Shown here: positions 45,827 through 58,500 of the stretch, one piece after another | Layout: every line of letters starts with the position of its first letter | Position numbering within the stretch: position 1 is the stretch's first letter | NCBI GenBank assembly: GCA_020746835.1 | Contig: JAGPNK010000002.1 | Coordinates: 3,410,001 to 3,474,000 of the forward strand | Source of the DNA: Stachybotrys elegans | Taxonomy: Eukaryota; Ascomycota; Sordariomycetes; Hypocreales; Stachybotryaceae | DNA length: 64,000 bases | Reading direction: 5' to 3' | Translations under genes and position numbers: made by a program | Notes under the pieces: model-generated | Seen by the model: the letters and a program-made list of their open reading frames with translations, nothing else | What the model was told of the DNA's origin: nothing | Database searches by the model: none

Positions 45827-47593
45827 CTAGTCCATATCGTCATCATTGTCGCCACCCTTGCCTGCCCCGTCCTTGCGGATGGGGATCTTGATGCCCTGCC
45901 CGGCAAAAATCTTGCTCAGTGGTGTACTCTCACAAACGCCGGGGAACTTCTTGGCCGAGTAGACCATGAAGGATTCGCTAAAGCACGAGGCAAGAATAGG
46001 TGCTCGGCCCGTGTTGACCTTTGGAGCATCAGGGTCCCGGGGAGCACCGCTGCGCGGACCGACATTGACAAAGGAGAAACGAAGGCTGAAGGCTGTTGTC
46101 AGCGTCCTGTGGTGATGAATGACATCTGATTGAGTAGAACACTTACCGAAATGTGCCTTCGGTTCGTACACTCAGGTCTTGAAGCACAAACCAAATGCCA
46201 ATGCGGTCCTTGCAGTCCTGCAGCCGGAACGCGCTGGCCGCCAGGCTCCCGATCAGGTTCCTGGTGAACATGCCAGTTCCGAATGTTGCAGGGTTTCCGT
46301 TGCGGTTAATAGCAGCCAGGTTGGACTGCGAAGGCAGGGGTGGAACACCTGCATCCGATCGGTATCCCTGATGCTGCGGGAAGTATTGCTGGGGAGGTCC
46401 GTAGGAGCCATTAGGAGGATAAGACGGAGTCACCGGTGCTGGGCCCCAGTCAGACCATCTTCAAGTAAGGAACGGAAAAATATGCAACTTACACTGACTG
46501 TAACCAGACTGAACCTGGTACTCTGGTACATAGCCTACCGCAGAAGGGCCGCCTCCCTGGCCGTAGCTGTCACGGCTTGACGGGATCACCTGCTGAGGGG
46601 GGTACGGCATCGAACCCGAGTCCCCTCCATTAAGAGTCGAATAGGAGAAAGGCGTCGTTGACGAAATGGCCGGGTTGCCGCCAGACGAGCGGACCAAGTT
46701 AACCTCCCGCAACCCATCCTCACTCCAGAGATCTACGTTGAGGACGAACATTGAATGATCCACATCGCTAAAGTCGCCACGTCAGTTCCGCCCGGCCTCG
46801 AAGACTAAGCAATCAACGTACTTGCAATCAACCTCTTTCCCGGTGCTGATGTCGGTAATCACGAGGCGTACACAAGGTGGTGGCGTGATTGGTCTTCGAT
46901 CCTATGGGTTGCCTGATTAGCCTTGCTAGTCGACCGAGGGTGATGGAGCGTTCAGACGACCAAAAAAAAAAAAAAGGACTGGGGATTTCATCGACATATG
47001 TAAACGGACAACGGGCAGGAAAAGTCTCATCGAAGAGCATAGTGCTTGGGTCGTTGATTCTTACTTTGTCGCCAAAACCACACATTCGGGCACGCTGAGG
47101 TTGCTGTACCACGTCGAGGCTGAAAATCACGGGTCAGCATGCAGGCAAGACAAGCCACCAAGTTGCGGGGAAGAACGAACCGATATCTGCGACCGGTGCC
47201 CTCATCCACCTTGGACACGGGCTCCATCATCTCCTGCGAGCGCGCGGCGTCCTCGGCGGGGATTGTAGGTGTAGCATCGTAGCTCCTCGGTGTCTGGGCG
47301 GCGGGTGGCGGGGGCTGGTGCTGGCTGTGGTGAGAGAGCGAGCTCGTGTTGGGAGGTGGGGGAAGGGTGTGCGACAGCTGGTGGGGAGGCGGAGGCTGCT
47401 GTTGGTTTTGGTGTTGGTGATGAGGCGGCAGAGGTGGATGCAGAGGCGCTTGGTGGTGATGTTGTTGGTGCTGCTGATGCGGATGCTGATGGTGCTGGTA
47501 GGGATGGACAGGAGGAGCAGGCGCGTAGCCCGCCGTCGCTGGGAGAGGCATTGATTGAGACATGTCGGAAGGGTGGTGGTAGGCTGAGTTCAT
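45827..47593 (-). CDS. velB: Velvet-family regulator VelB
   Basis: Transcriptional regulator that pairs with VeA and VosA to control sexual/asexual development and secondary metabolism. Six exons on the minus strand: 47593-47181, 47119-47065, 46901-46822, 46767-46493, 46438-46147, 46085-45827; 457 residues with all junctions in frame. Five introns of 54-163 bases; intron 2 is longest. The N-terminal ~125 residues are His/Gln/Pro-rich low complexity. The velvet domain begins around [18 protein letters not shown] and [15 protein letters not shown], is split by a Ser/Gly/Tyr-rich insertion (about 205-325) that is typical of VelB, and resumes at [15 protein letters not shown] through to [25 protein letters not shown], the VelB-specific C-terminus. 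It differs from VosA by that insertion and tail. Confidence 0.94.
46962..46975. repeat. Homopolymer A run (T run in the transcript) in VelB intron 2
   Basis: Fourteen consecutive A on the plus strand inside the 163-base intron of VelB. On the sense strand it reads as poly(T), a possible polypyrimidine signal, and is prone to sequencing length errors. Confidence 0.9.
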
Positions 47594-50500
47594 GGCTTAT
47601 CTTTCCTACCCGTCGATCGACGACTGGGCCACGCAGCTATAGAGTCGACCAATTCTTTGCGACGATGCTGGGCTCTTCCTATGCGAGTTGCGACCGCCGA
47701 CCTTGGTTGGCGACCGCTCCAGCTCAGTGTGGCAGGGAGAGCAGACGAGGCTGGCGCAAAGTTTTCCGGGCAGGGGTTTCTCGAGGCGGTAGGTGTTGCA
47801 GGGTGAATTGCAGCAGAGCCGCTGGGAACCTAGCGGCAAGCCACGGTATATGAAGGGACAAAGAGACTTGAACGACTGGGCAAGACTCTGGGTGTCGGTA
47901 TTATCGCAGCGGCCGACGTGGGACGGATGGAGTATGTATTGTCGTTGTCGGTTGATGGGAGCCGGCCAACACCAGTCTAAGGGTGGAGAATTCAACCTGG
48001 CTAAGACGGGAGCGCTAGCAGGCTGACAAGGGCACCGTGCTGGATGGATATGTAGGTACCCTCAAGGTATCTGGCAAGGCCCAAGCAAGTACGACACCTG
48101 GGTCCCAAATAAGCGCGCCTGTGGGAAGGGTACCTTGGTCAAAGAATGGCGGGCGACAAGCTCTTTCTCTCTGCCTGCTGCGTGCGTGCGTGTTTGTCGC
48201 TCTTCTTCACGCTGATGAGACAATGCAGAGCAGAACGTCAGATTGGCACCTCGAGACGATGCAGCTGAGAAGTCCCGACAGTAAGGTACCACAGGCGCGT
48301 GCGCTGACTAATCGAGACAAACAAACTCGAAAAGTGGCGGTTGACAAGCGAGCTGAAATGAGGGGCGTCGGATGCGTCTAAATGTGACGATGAAGTGGAA
48401 AAAGGAGACATGAAAAGGAGAGGGAAAACAATGAAAAGAAAAATATTGGCAAGCCAACGACTATCTATATTGACACGGAACAATCCTTCTTCTACCTACC
48501 ATTCTTAGGTAAGGTCCCTGGCTCTCAGTCCGACGTAGCTACGCATGAGTATCTTATCAGGTCCCAGAATTACCGCCCAGCCGCTCAGTCACGGTGATGC
48601 GCAATTCCCTCCATTTGTCCCTTGAGCATGGTTTAGCGCCTTGATGCTTGGTTGTACAAAGACCCTGGCTCCGCAGGCCAATGACGGCATTGCATTTGCG
48701 CCAATACCAGGAATACTAGGAGAGAGCAACAGTGCAGATACGGCTGCTGTATGTACACGACACACGCCGCACAGATGCTTGGGGCCCTCCCCTGGGGACG
48801 GGAGCCCCGAGCGTCCCCATCTTGGCAGCATGCTTCCCTCCTTCTGATCTCTTATTTTCTGCCCTCTATCTGCCTCCCCCGCTTGCCCCTTGGATGACAA
48901 CGGATGAAGGAAGCTTGCGCGGCCGAGAATTGAAACTGCCTGCCCCGTTTGTCTCGGCTCCTTTCGATGTCTTTGACGAAACGAGATCCCAAGAATCGAT
49001 GCTGGAGATGTCTTCTCCCAGTTACAGCCAGCATACTCCCTTCCCCTTCCCCTTTCCGAAAATCTCTTTCTTCTTCCCTTTCTACTTCTTTATTCTCTGG
49101 GAAAGCAAGTGGAGTGCAGACACAAGTTGTCACTACCTGGAGTAAGGTTGAGCCAGCCCCCTTGTTCCCCTCTTTTCATTATGCATTGGCTGGGCATGGA
49201 CCATCGAATGCTGAGCTCTGGTTCACAGCCCACCCTTTTCTGAGAGACCTGCCAATCACCAGGAACGAGGCCAGGACTTTTGTGATAGACAAGTAAGGGA
49301 GTAGGGCAAGGTATACACACAATGCGCTCTGCCTCCCCTTACAGGAGGCCACACCGAACCATGGACGCAATGCGACGCCGCTTTGGCGTTAAGTGGGAAG
49401 GGGACCAGCCCATCCAAAGTAACCAGATCGCGATTATGCGTGCGCCATGCATCCTGGGCCAGCATGGCATACCTTTCCGCAACCAGCAAACAAATGCCAC
49501 GCGTTTGGCTCCAACCGAGAAATGTATACCGAGAGGAACTCCATATACCGTAGTAACTAGGTACCCCGTATATGCTTATTGCTGTAGAGTGATATCTAAA
49601 CACTATACAGGATGATGATGACTGGGTAGTAAGCCGGCAGATAGGGTACACGAAGCCAAGAATTGACGGAATGACTCCTTTCGGCGTTACCTTGGCTTCC
49701 AAGCACGCATTGTCCCCGCGCTCTGGCATAATAATTGACCCAGCACGGTCTTATCAGGAACACGTTGTCCGTGAGGGCTAAAGATCAGACGGAGTGCATG
49801 ATTTAATGCTCTCACCGACCTGAAAACCCTGAACATTGCCCCGAATTGCCCGATCCTAGCATTTTGCTGCAGGGGGCCCATGGGATAGGTATGAGGGGCT
49901 GATTGGACTATATGGAGCGCATTCCATCATCCCATCCTGATGCCTGAGCTTCTTCCCTTCCTCAGATACATCCCCTCGTCGCCTTGACCGTATGCACGTA
50001 CCACTTGTCAGACTCTGGCAGCGGTTATGCTGATCTATTCATCGTCTTGCCTAGCCGAAGTTTCTCGGCCGAGTTCTTCGCTTGGTGTTGAGGCGACGTG
50101 TGAGGACGGCGGGATTCGCTAGTTTTGAGGGCAGATCCCGGCCCGACGTTGGATCCGCTGGCATGCACGACGCATCCGACGACGAACACCTTTGGGCTCA
50201 ACGCGTACCCTTTGGGCAGAAGGGAAAAGCAGGGCGGTGATCGACAGCCCGGGCCGCGACGCATCAGGTTGCCATGATATCCGTCCGGGCACCTGGCCTC
50301 GCGACTCATCGGCCTATCGTGATGGACAGCGTCTGTTCTGCCAGCCTGCTGGGCACCGTACATAGCGCGATTAGCCATTTTGAGGGTCAGCTGCATGCAA
50401 GGCGTCGGGTACCTCGTTAATTTTTATCTGAGGGGCCTCGACTGGAAGTGCCTGAGGTGCCTGAAGTGCCGGCGTTCGGCCAATGCCGTGTCTTGCTTGC

Positions 50501-50776
50501 GCCACACCCACCACCCAATGGAGCGAATCGATCGCCGGTGCCCCTCCATGTGGCTAGGGCTGCAGTTCAATCAGCCCACCTAAATGCCCCGCTGTCGGAG
50601 CTGCAATTCCTCAATGAGTCTGATGGATGCAACTATGCCAGCGCGCAATTGAGCAACATTCTCTTCGTCCAGCGACCGAATTGCTCCCCATTTTCGCATA
50701 CATCACTGGACCTGCCCGTCATGGATCTCGTGGACAGGTTCGTGCTGCGTAGTCCACAGAAATTGCCCACCACAAG
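47594..50776. promoter_or_regulatory. Long divergent upstream region, VelB / HIS1
   Basis: A 3.2-kb region between divergent starts. Length suits a developmental regulator with extensive control sequence. A strongly pyrimidine-rich stretch lies at about 49020-49090. No open frame resembles a protein family, and I see no transposon remnant. Confidence 0.5.
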
Positions 50777-51926
50777 ATGCAATCGCTGACAACTCTTCGC
50801 CCGGAGCAAAGCCTGCAGGGCCGTCTTCTCTTTGCCGTCCCAAAGAGTGAGTCACCCCTCCCCCCGTCATGCACTGCAACCTTTTGCTCTGCCCCTACGT
50901 TCTCTGTTGGCTGATGTTCCTGCTGCGATGTAATAGAGGGACGCCTGAATCAGGCTGCGCTCAACCTGCTCGAGGGTGCCGACATCCAGTTCAGACGCGA
51001 AAACCGACTCGACATCGCCCTTGTCAAGAATCTTCCCATCGCCCTTATCTTCCTCCCCGCCGCCGACATCCCAACCTTTGTTGGCCAAGGGCGAGTTGAC
51101 CTTGGAATTACAGGATGGGATCAAGTACAGGAGCACGACGTCGCGATCCGCGCCGCCGCCACACCAGGTGAACAGGTCGCATCCACCAACGTCGTCATGG
51201 ACCTAGATTTTGGCGCCTGCCGTCTCCAGGTCCAGGTTCCTGCCAAGGGCCAGTACGACACCAGCAAGGATCTCATCGGCAAGACTATTGGAACCAGCTT
51301 CGTGAGCCTGACTGCCGACTACTTTGCCAAGCTCGAGGCCCAGGCCGATGGAAACCCGGCAACCGATGCAGACTCGGCAACGAACGTCAAGAGACTACGC
51401 ACCAAGATCATTGAGCTGAGCGGAAGCGTGGAGGCGGCTTGTGCGCTTGGTGTTGCTGACGGCATCGTCGACTTGGTTGGTAAGTTGCCCCGAGCCCTGA
51501 AGCAGACTGTTGCAACCAACAAGATGGTTCCGTGGGACTGACATTTTCGGGGAAGAATCCGGGGAGACGATGAGAGCAGCGGGCTTGAAGGCAATCGCCA
51601 CCGTAGTGGAAACCTCTGCGGTGCTTATCAAGTCCCAGTCGCCGTCCAACAATGAGACAGTCGAGCTTATTGCATCTCGCATCCGCGGTGTGATAGACGC
51701 ACAGCGCTATGTGCTATGCCAGTACAACGTCGAACGGTCTCGCCTGGCCGAGGCCAAGGTCATCACTCCCGGCAAGCGTGCCCCGACGGTGACATCTCTT
51801 GAAGAGGATGGCTGGGTAGCAGTCAGCTGCATGGTGGAAAAGAAGAAGATCGCTCTGGTTATGGATGACCTGAAGCGGGTGGGAGCCCAGGACATTATTG
51901 TCCTTGATATTCACAACACTCGATAG
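50777..51926 (+). CDS. his1: ATP phosphoribosyltransferase (histidine biosynthesis, first step)
   Basis: Joins ATP and phosphoribosyl pyrophosphate; feedback-inhibited by histidine. Three exons: 50777-50846, 50937-51479 and 51556-51926; 327 residues. Introns: 50847-50936 (GTGAGT to TAG) and 51480-51555 (GTAAGT, branch GACTGAC, AAG acceptor). Splicing gives FAVPKKGRLNQAALNLL and DLVESGETMRAAGL, both family hallmarks. Conserved GQGRVDLGITGWD is visible at about residues 90-102. The C-terminal regulatory ACT-like domain (APTVTSLEEDGWVAVSCMVE onward) marks the long, hexameric form. All key blocks intact. Confidence 0.95.
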
Positions 51927-52629
51927 ACGGGGGCTTTCCACAGGGCGCTGCTTGCTATAGACATGGAGTGTACGGGTCTTGTAGCTTCAACGGAAACAGT
52001 GTTAGGACTTTAAAAATTTTATGGGAATTGATCGTCTTCAAGTGAGGATCAAGTATATCGGAAATGCAGTGTCCCGAAACAGCGTGTACATCCTACATCC
52101 TCGAGCAATACGGGCTCGTCCACTTTGAACCAGGCCGGGCTTACTATTGGCGTCTACTTCGGTATCTTAGCCGGCGCATGTCGATCGATGATTACTTCTT
52201 CTGCCATATGTGTAAGACATGGTTGGGTCAAGTCAAAAAGGTAGATTCGTTGCGAGTGGGTACCCGCCTTCTCATAGTGCGAGCTGGGCCGTGGTGATGA
52301 TGATAATGGCGATGGTGATGACATAGGCACTACGTAATTCGGCTTGCACGGAGCATCTATCAACCACTCGAATTTAGCTCTCAATGTATCCGCAGCCAAT
52401 TCCTTTGATCAACGCCAAGTGCTATTCTTAACTGCACCCTGCAACCATTTCAGGTGTCGTCCGCGGCACAGCTCATGTCAGCCCTGTCGAGATATCTTAT
52501 TTGATTATCACATTGTTTCATCACGAGGTTCAGCCTGGTCACCAATCCCAATTCCAGATACAAACACATCTACCTACCTCATTCGCACGACCCAAACGCT
52601 CTGATACACTGCTGCTTATTCCAACTCGT
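51927..52629 (+). promoter_or_regulatory. HIS1 3' flank and upstream region of the next gene
   Basis: About 700 bases between tandem plus-strand genes. A GAT-rich run lies around 52295-52325. No clear element or gene. Confidence 0.45.
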
Positions 52630-53182
52630 ATGGATTCACCGCAGAGACCAGACCCCGCAATGTCCGGGCCTCCCGGTGACGCAGACGAGGAGAAACACCA
52701 GCCGCCTGGGCTATACAGGGTGCGTGAGTGGCTGTTCAACCAAAGATAGCATCAATGTCCACGGTCCAATGCACCTTGCCAGTACCTACTGTGAGCTGAC
52801 AAAATGCTCGATCTAGCTGGTCATGACGCCCTTGAACTTCGTCACGTTCCTCGTGTCTCTCGTGCTGGTCGACATGCGTTTCACGACCATGCGCTACCAC
52901 ACCCATTCAGAGGCACAAAGTCGCCTGCCCGCATGGCTGCATGGTATGCTCTTCAGGAATAACCCGTACCAGACCTATGACGGTGGGGGCCAGCCTCGGC
53001 AGGAATCGTGGCACTATCACAGCAACCAGAAGAAGCTCATGCGCATGGAGGCCGACGAGGCGTTTCGTATGCGAAGCAGTGTCCTCGTCATCATGGCTGT
53101 CGCAGCAGCTACTGCGGTCGGATTTGTTGGCTACGCATTGAATCGCCTAGTTGGATCGCTATTCTACCTCCTGAGACACTGA
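52630..53182 (+). CDS. Small two-helix membrane protein, unknown function
   Basis: Two exons, 52630-52719 and 52817-53182, 151 residues. The 97-base intron has GTGCGT and CTAG; splicing is phase 0 and joins PPGLYR to LVMTPLNFVTFLVSLVLVD. Predicted membrane helices lie at about residues 33-48 and 120-150. Between them is a polar region rich in His, Gln and Arg (RYHTHSEAQSRLP, ESWHYHSNQKKLMRMEADEAFRMRS). I recall similar small conserved membrane proteins in Pezizomycotina but know no function. The helix-to-polar pattern and conserved splice site support a real gene. The start is the first ATG after an upstream in-frame run without ATG. Confidence 0.65.
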
Positions 53183-54103
53183 GGGAGGCATTGCCATGCT
53201 CTCTTTCGCCTCACGACTCCCAAGAGCAAACAAGAGGGAAGGATCTAAGAAGTACATTGTTGCCATTATCCCCCGAGCTTACCAATGGCTTCTTCGCGGC
53301 GCAGTCTTCGCAGCTCTCACGGACCTAACCCTGTTACCGAGGTACAGAAGGCTGCCAAATACGTCCGTAGGAACGTCACAGCTAAGATCGCTGTATAGAG
53401 CTCATGCAAAGACTCACCGTGTTACTAGCCAAGGATTGATAATGTGTATATTAGGATATTAGGGTACTCCAGTTCTACGGTTCCTTACCTGTCACTCCTG
53501 AATCGGAAATTTCGAGGAACACGACCCCGGGATGTTTCTTGTTTCACAACGCGTAGTTCGCATTGCCACTACCATATTTGAAACAACCGCGAACCTCACC
53601 CATGCGGCAAAGACCCTCAAACCTGCTCTACTCGGATTAATGCGACAGGGTGATTTCTGCTACAATGGAGTGTTAGAAGGGAGGCACGAGGACGTTGGCT
53701 TGCATGGTCACACGAGGTTGGATAGCAATTGGTGATTTTTCATTCGGTCATTGAAGGAAAATGCTCAAGATGCTTCAAATGTAGTTATGTTATCATTCGT
53801 GAAATGTGTATGTGTGTATCATGCTTATTACATTGCGTTGCCTTTCCATCGTCATGCTTGTAAACTCCCTGCGCCGAACCGTGGTCCAGCCCACGATATT
53901 GCGAAAACCGCGTGCCCAAATGCGCGGTAAATATATAAAGGTATTGAAAATTGGAATAGAAGAAGTAGAAGAAGAAATGGGTTTGAAGGTTGGGGAAAGA
54001 AAAAGAGGAAGAAGAAGAGGGAAATTGGTGAGGGAGCCTGAGCCTCTTCCAATCTCATTCGCGCATCGCAAGAAGATGGCGAGCGGTGCGAGCGCAACGC
54101 CAC
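53183..54103. other. Convergent spacer
   Basis: Holds the 3' ends of the small membrane-protein gene and the Ser-rich gene on the other strand. A/T-rich near 53750-54010. No further gene supported. Confidence 0.5.
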
Positions 54104-54358
54104 TTAGAACTTGAAGGTCTGCATCCTCTCCTCGACGCTGCCGAAGAAGACCACAGGACGAGGCTCGAGAACGTCGAGCTCGCTGGGGAAGTCCCTGCGC
54201 TCTTCCTCGAGAGAGACAATGGAAGGCTGTCGGAAGATGATGGTGTTGATGCTGGCGGCAGGCGAGGAGGAGCGAGTGCTGGTGGAGCACGAAGAGTCGC
54301 GGGACGACGAGCGCGAGAAGCGGGTCATCATGGAGTCGAAGTGGTGCGAGGCCTGCAT
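54104..54358 (-). CDS. Small Ser-rich protein, unknown function
   Basis: Possible 84-residue single-exon protein starting at ATG 54358 (MQASHHFDSMMTRF). Composition is Ser/Thr/Arg-rich in the first half and acidic-aromatic in the second: a SSSRDSSCSTSTRSSS run, then RQPSIVSLEEERRDF and EPRPVVFFGSVEERM. The organised second half and clean stop suggest a real gene, and I vaguely recall relatives in Sordariomycetes, but this rests on memory. RQPS is a possible phosphorylation or 14-3-3-like site. No transmembrane segment. No family name can be given. Confidence 0.5.
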   Translation of the reverse strand: MQASHHFDSMMTRFSRSSSRDSSCSTSTRSSSPAASINTIIFRQPSIVSLEEERRDFPSELDVLEPRPVVFFGSVEERMQTFKF

Positions 54359-55596
54359 GGTGACGAGTTGAAGTTTGTTGATGGTGGTGATGGAGGAATG
54401 AATGGGTTGTGCGTTGGGCTCGTCGACAGAGAGAGGCCGGGTATGATATGTGAAGACGGTTTGACCGAAGCGCAACGACGGGCAATTAAATTAAATATAG
54501 TAGTCCAACAGGGACGGTCAACCCAGCACAGCCTTTGAACTAAGGATATGGCGTGGGGGGAAGGAGCTATGATAGATAGCTTGGTGTGTTTGTGTGTTGG
54601 ATTTAATTCGACCGAATTATGCAAAGCGAACGTCGGCAGGTTTTGATGTGATGTGATGGGGTGTTCGGATAAAGATAAAGATAGACTGGAGTCGAGAAGA
54701 GAAACGAGGCACCAGGCCAAGAAAGCAAACAAGCAAGCAACAAAAAAGAAAGAAGAATCTAGGATGCGGTTCAGGACACAAGACACACAGCAGGCCTCAA
54801 GGAGCGGCCGGATCGCTCTCTTTATTCTTTCCAAAGCGTTCCCCAAGACCCCTCGTCGGCATTTTTACTTTCCCAATCGGTATCGACGACAAAACCGATG
54901 TGCCTCGTTGCTCGCCCAGGGGCGCCGGGGTCTGCTACCGCACGGCCGTTTCAGGCACCCTCCCCTGCTCTTTCCCCGTCTCGAAGGTAGCCTCATCGCT
55001 GCACAACTGAAACCACACGCTGTCTCATCCCTCCCCTACATACATTATGTAGTAATCACAGCAGGACACGCTCTTCCTGAAGCGGCTTTGCTCTGCGCCC
55101 ATCGGCACAAGGGCAAGGGCAAGGTCCAGCATGCTCACCACCATCATGTATGTACTCTTTCACAGGTGTTGCTGAAACAACGTTGGCATCTCCAACTGGC
55201 TTATCATATCGTCCCCAGAGAGCACATCGGCACATCGGCTCATCCTCACCCCATCCCAAGTCCCGTGTCGAACCCCTAGAGCGTGAACTGCTCCTCTGAC
55301 ACTGACAGTGTCGAGTACATTGCGGTTCACTTCATGCGTTCTTCTTCGACTTTGGACATCAAGTGTGCATTAGGTATTCTAGTATTAGACTATCCGTGCC
55401 TTCAGTATCCAGCTCAAAATCACGCTGCACTCTAACCAAACCCACCCAATCCAGCTTTGGCTCCGAGTGTTCTATCAATATTCGCCTGCCCCCCAAAACG
55501 CCTTGCTATACGCTACCATGACTGAGCAGCACATCCCGGCTTGCCTTTGCTGCATCTCGTTGTCTTTATCTTCGTACCTTCGTTCGTTGATCCCCG
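54359..55596 (-). promoter_or_regulatory. Upstream region of the Ser-rich gene and Cch1 3' flank
   Basis: 1.2 kb between two leftward genes. A 208-codon plus-strand frame (54653-55279) here is Lys/Arg-rich and has no family resemblance, so it is not called. No other element. Confidence 0.45.
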
Positions 55597-58500
55597 CTAT
55601 CCATGTCCTGGTGGTGGATATGAACCCCTCCCATAGTCGGATCGACGCTGCGTAGTACTTCGGCGCAGGGTCTCTATCCACACCGACTCATCCAGCATCG
55701 AGCCAATCCGCGACGGCGTGGTAGGGCTCAGCCCACTGCCTCGCTGGCCCATCTCTTCTGGCTGCTGCTGCTGACCTTCAGGCTCCTCCAGCTCAAAGCT
55801 AAAGGCTGAAGTATCGCCTCGTTTGCGCGAGGTTGCGGCCGTGGCAGAACTTGCTGCAAATCCCGATGTCGTTGGGAAGCTCAACGGATGTTGATGAACA
55901 GAGTCTCGTGCCTGCTGGCTGGGAGTGCCACCTAGGTTGGTCGTGTCGAGTCGGAGATTCCCGTCAGCCAAGCTTGGCCTGCTCCGAGTCTTGGTTTCTT
56001 GCACAGCCTGGCCGTGGACGTTGACATCAACAAACATGTCAGGAATCTCAATCGACGGGACCGACATCATCCTAGAAGCCCTCTGGCGATCCAGGTGTTT
56101 CTTGAATTTCCTTGTCCAGTACCTTTGTTCACCGTTAGCAATGGGTACTCCTCACACCATCACAATATTGGCTTACACTGTGTAAAAGAACCCTTGCACA
56201 GTCTTCCTGCGCACCTCGTCCTCCACGCGCTGGAGTCGTGCTCGACGCTTTAAGAACTCTTCCAGCCTATTTTTGTGTCAGCTCACCCACTCCTACTGCA
56301 GTCAAAACATGTTGCAAACTCACTTGAGACTCTTGCTGTCGGTTATAATGTTGTAGTGCGCAAGAATCATCAGCACTGATGTAAATCCGATGCCTCTGTC
56401 GGGATCTGCAGTGACCATTACTTCATCATAGAAGACGTTGAACCGATGCCGGCGTTGGCGAATCTTCTCGCTGTCGATCTGCGCAAGTCGCTCTTTAAGC
56501 TTGTTAATGTCGATCGAGTCGTTCCCGCCCTTAGCAGTGATGGACATGTGCCGGTTCGCTTTTGAGTCCTCTTCGCGCACATCTTCGAGAATCCGTGAGA
56601 TGGAATCTTCGGGGTCGTAAATTCGCATTTGAAAGACGCCAGAGAGCTCTGCTAGAAGTCGTGGGAAGGCCTCCTTTTGAATATATCCGGTGCCCTCTGG
56701 ATCAACGGTGCGCCAAGCTTCCTTGAAGCGCCGGATCTCGTCACGATCCACTACAGCTATGCTACTCGAGCGTTGGTAGACATAGCTGAAGCTCTCGTAG
56801 ATCAACGACACGAAAAGGTTGACAAAGATGTACATGCTGACAATATTCCAGGCCACAAACAAAAACCTGGCCCATGGCTTACTGCCACAGTCACTGTCAA
56901 AGAACCTGTCAGCTTCGACACATAGCGGTGGTTCGATGTCTGCATAGTCCTCCATCACTGCGTTCCAGCCTTCGCCAAAACTCATCCGGAATAGGAGGAG
57001 CAATGCGTTGGGCACAGTGCGGAAGTTGACGTTGCTCGACGTTTCCATACCAAACCGAGTCAAACTGAAGGCTTGGGTGGTGGCGATGGCGAAGACCAGG
57101 AAGAATATGAGCCATGTAGCCAGTAAACTGCCAATGACCGTCAAACTCGCCACTGCCGTCTTGAAAAGCTGGTCAAGAGCATCGTTGCGCGGGATCAGCA
57201 GCAGCACAATAGACGTGAGGAAGTACTTGTGAAACTGCAACAAGGTGTCATCCCGCGAGCCCGTCACAAAGAGGGCTAGGATAGCGACGAAGGAGCCGAA
57301 GACGGTAAACAACGAGTAGAGATCCCAGGAACTCTTGCGGAACCTTCTCCACCCAAGTCCCACGATCCGAATGCTGATGTTGATCCCATAGATAACGATC
57401 AGGACTAGGAAGAGGAATTCCCTTATTCTTGTCCATAGCTCCGGCTCCCCGCGATACTCAACAAGAAGAAGCAGGAGATGCAGCACCAGCACAGCTGTCA
57501 TGGACTGATACCATGTGCCTCGCTTCTCGATTGCCCGCTTATGGCACCATTTCTTCCACGTCTTCTCTGACGCATCGTAGGAGCTCTTGGACGGCGATAC
57601 CTGGCGTAGAATCTTACGCAGCTCCAGCCATGAGCGTTGCTCGGCTGTAAGAAAGGCGACTCCCGTCTCTTCTGTGTAATTCCGCATGAAGATAGAGATG
57701 AACAGAGTCAGTATGAATACGGTGGACATGACGTTGAAGATGATGAAGAAGACGGCGTTGCCCTCCGATGCGAGATCCTCAGGCTGCAAGCCACGCCCAG
57801 TGATGGCTTGTACACCAAAAGTAATGTCCGCCCAACCCTCTTGACTGACAACCTGGAAGAGTGTGAAAAGAGATGCTGCAAAATCATCGAAGTGGAGGAA
57901 GGATGTGGTTGCCACTCGAGGCGCCAAAAGTGGCCAGTCATCGCTGTACGGTATGCTGCTGAACTCACCCCAGCACGCATTGAGCTGTGTTATATCGTCG
58001 CCGTCGTTGCAAGCGTCCAGCTGCCCATTAAATAGATTCAAGCCGTAGATGGCGAATGGGATCAGCAAAGAGATAGACACTGCGGCAGCCTAGGGAACGC
58101 TGGTCAGTACAAACAGCGAAGTGGTTGCAGAGTCACTTACACCAACGATTTTCCACCATCCAACAATTATGAGAGAGTGAAAAGTATCCCGGGAGCTGTC
58201 ACTAACATTGAGCAGCCGCAGAGCTCGCAGTGCTTTGAACGCTCCAACTGCTCTAGAAATCGCGCCGTCGTTGATTAGGAGAGTAACGACGTTGATCCAG
58301 AGCGTCACAAGAACTACGCTGTCGATTATTCCCCAAGAACTCCGCAGGTACGCGTTAGGGGTCCAAATGAAACCATCGGCGATAATTTTGATGATGGCTT
58401 CCGTGGTGAAGACGACGGTGAAGGCCATGTCTGTCCAGACGTACCAGTTCTTGAAGCTGAATGCGTGTTCCTCTTGGTATTCTTTCTGATAAAGGGGTGT

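Noticed and set aside
54653..55279. 208-codon plus-strand frame upstream of the Ser-rich gene
   Set aside because: Lys/Arg/His-rich without order; more likely promoter sequence.
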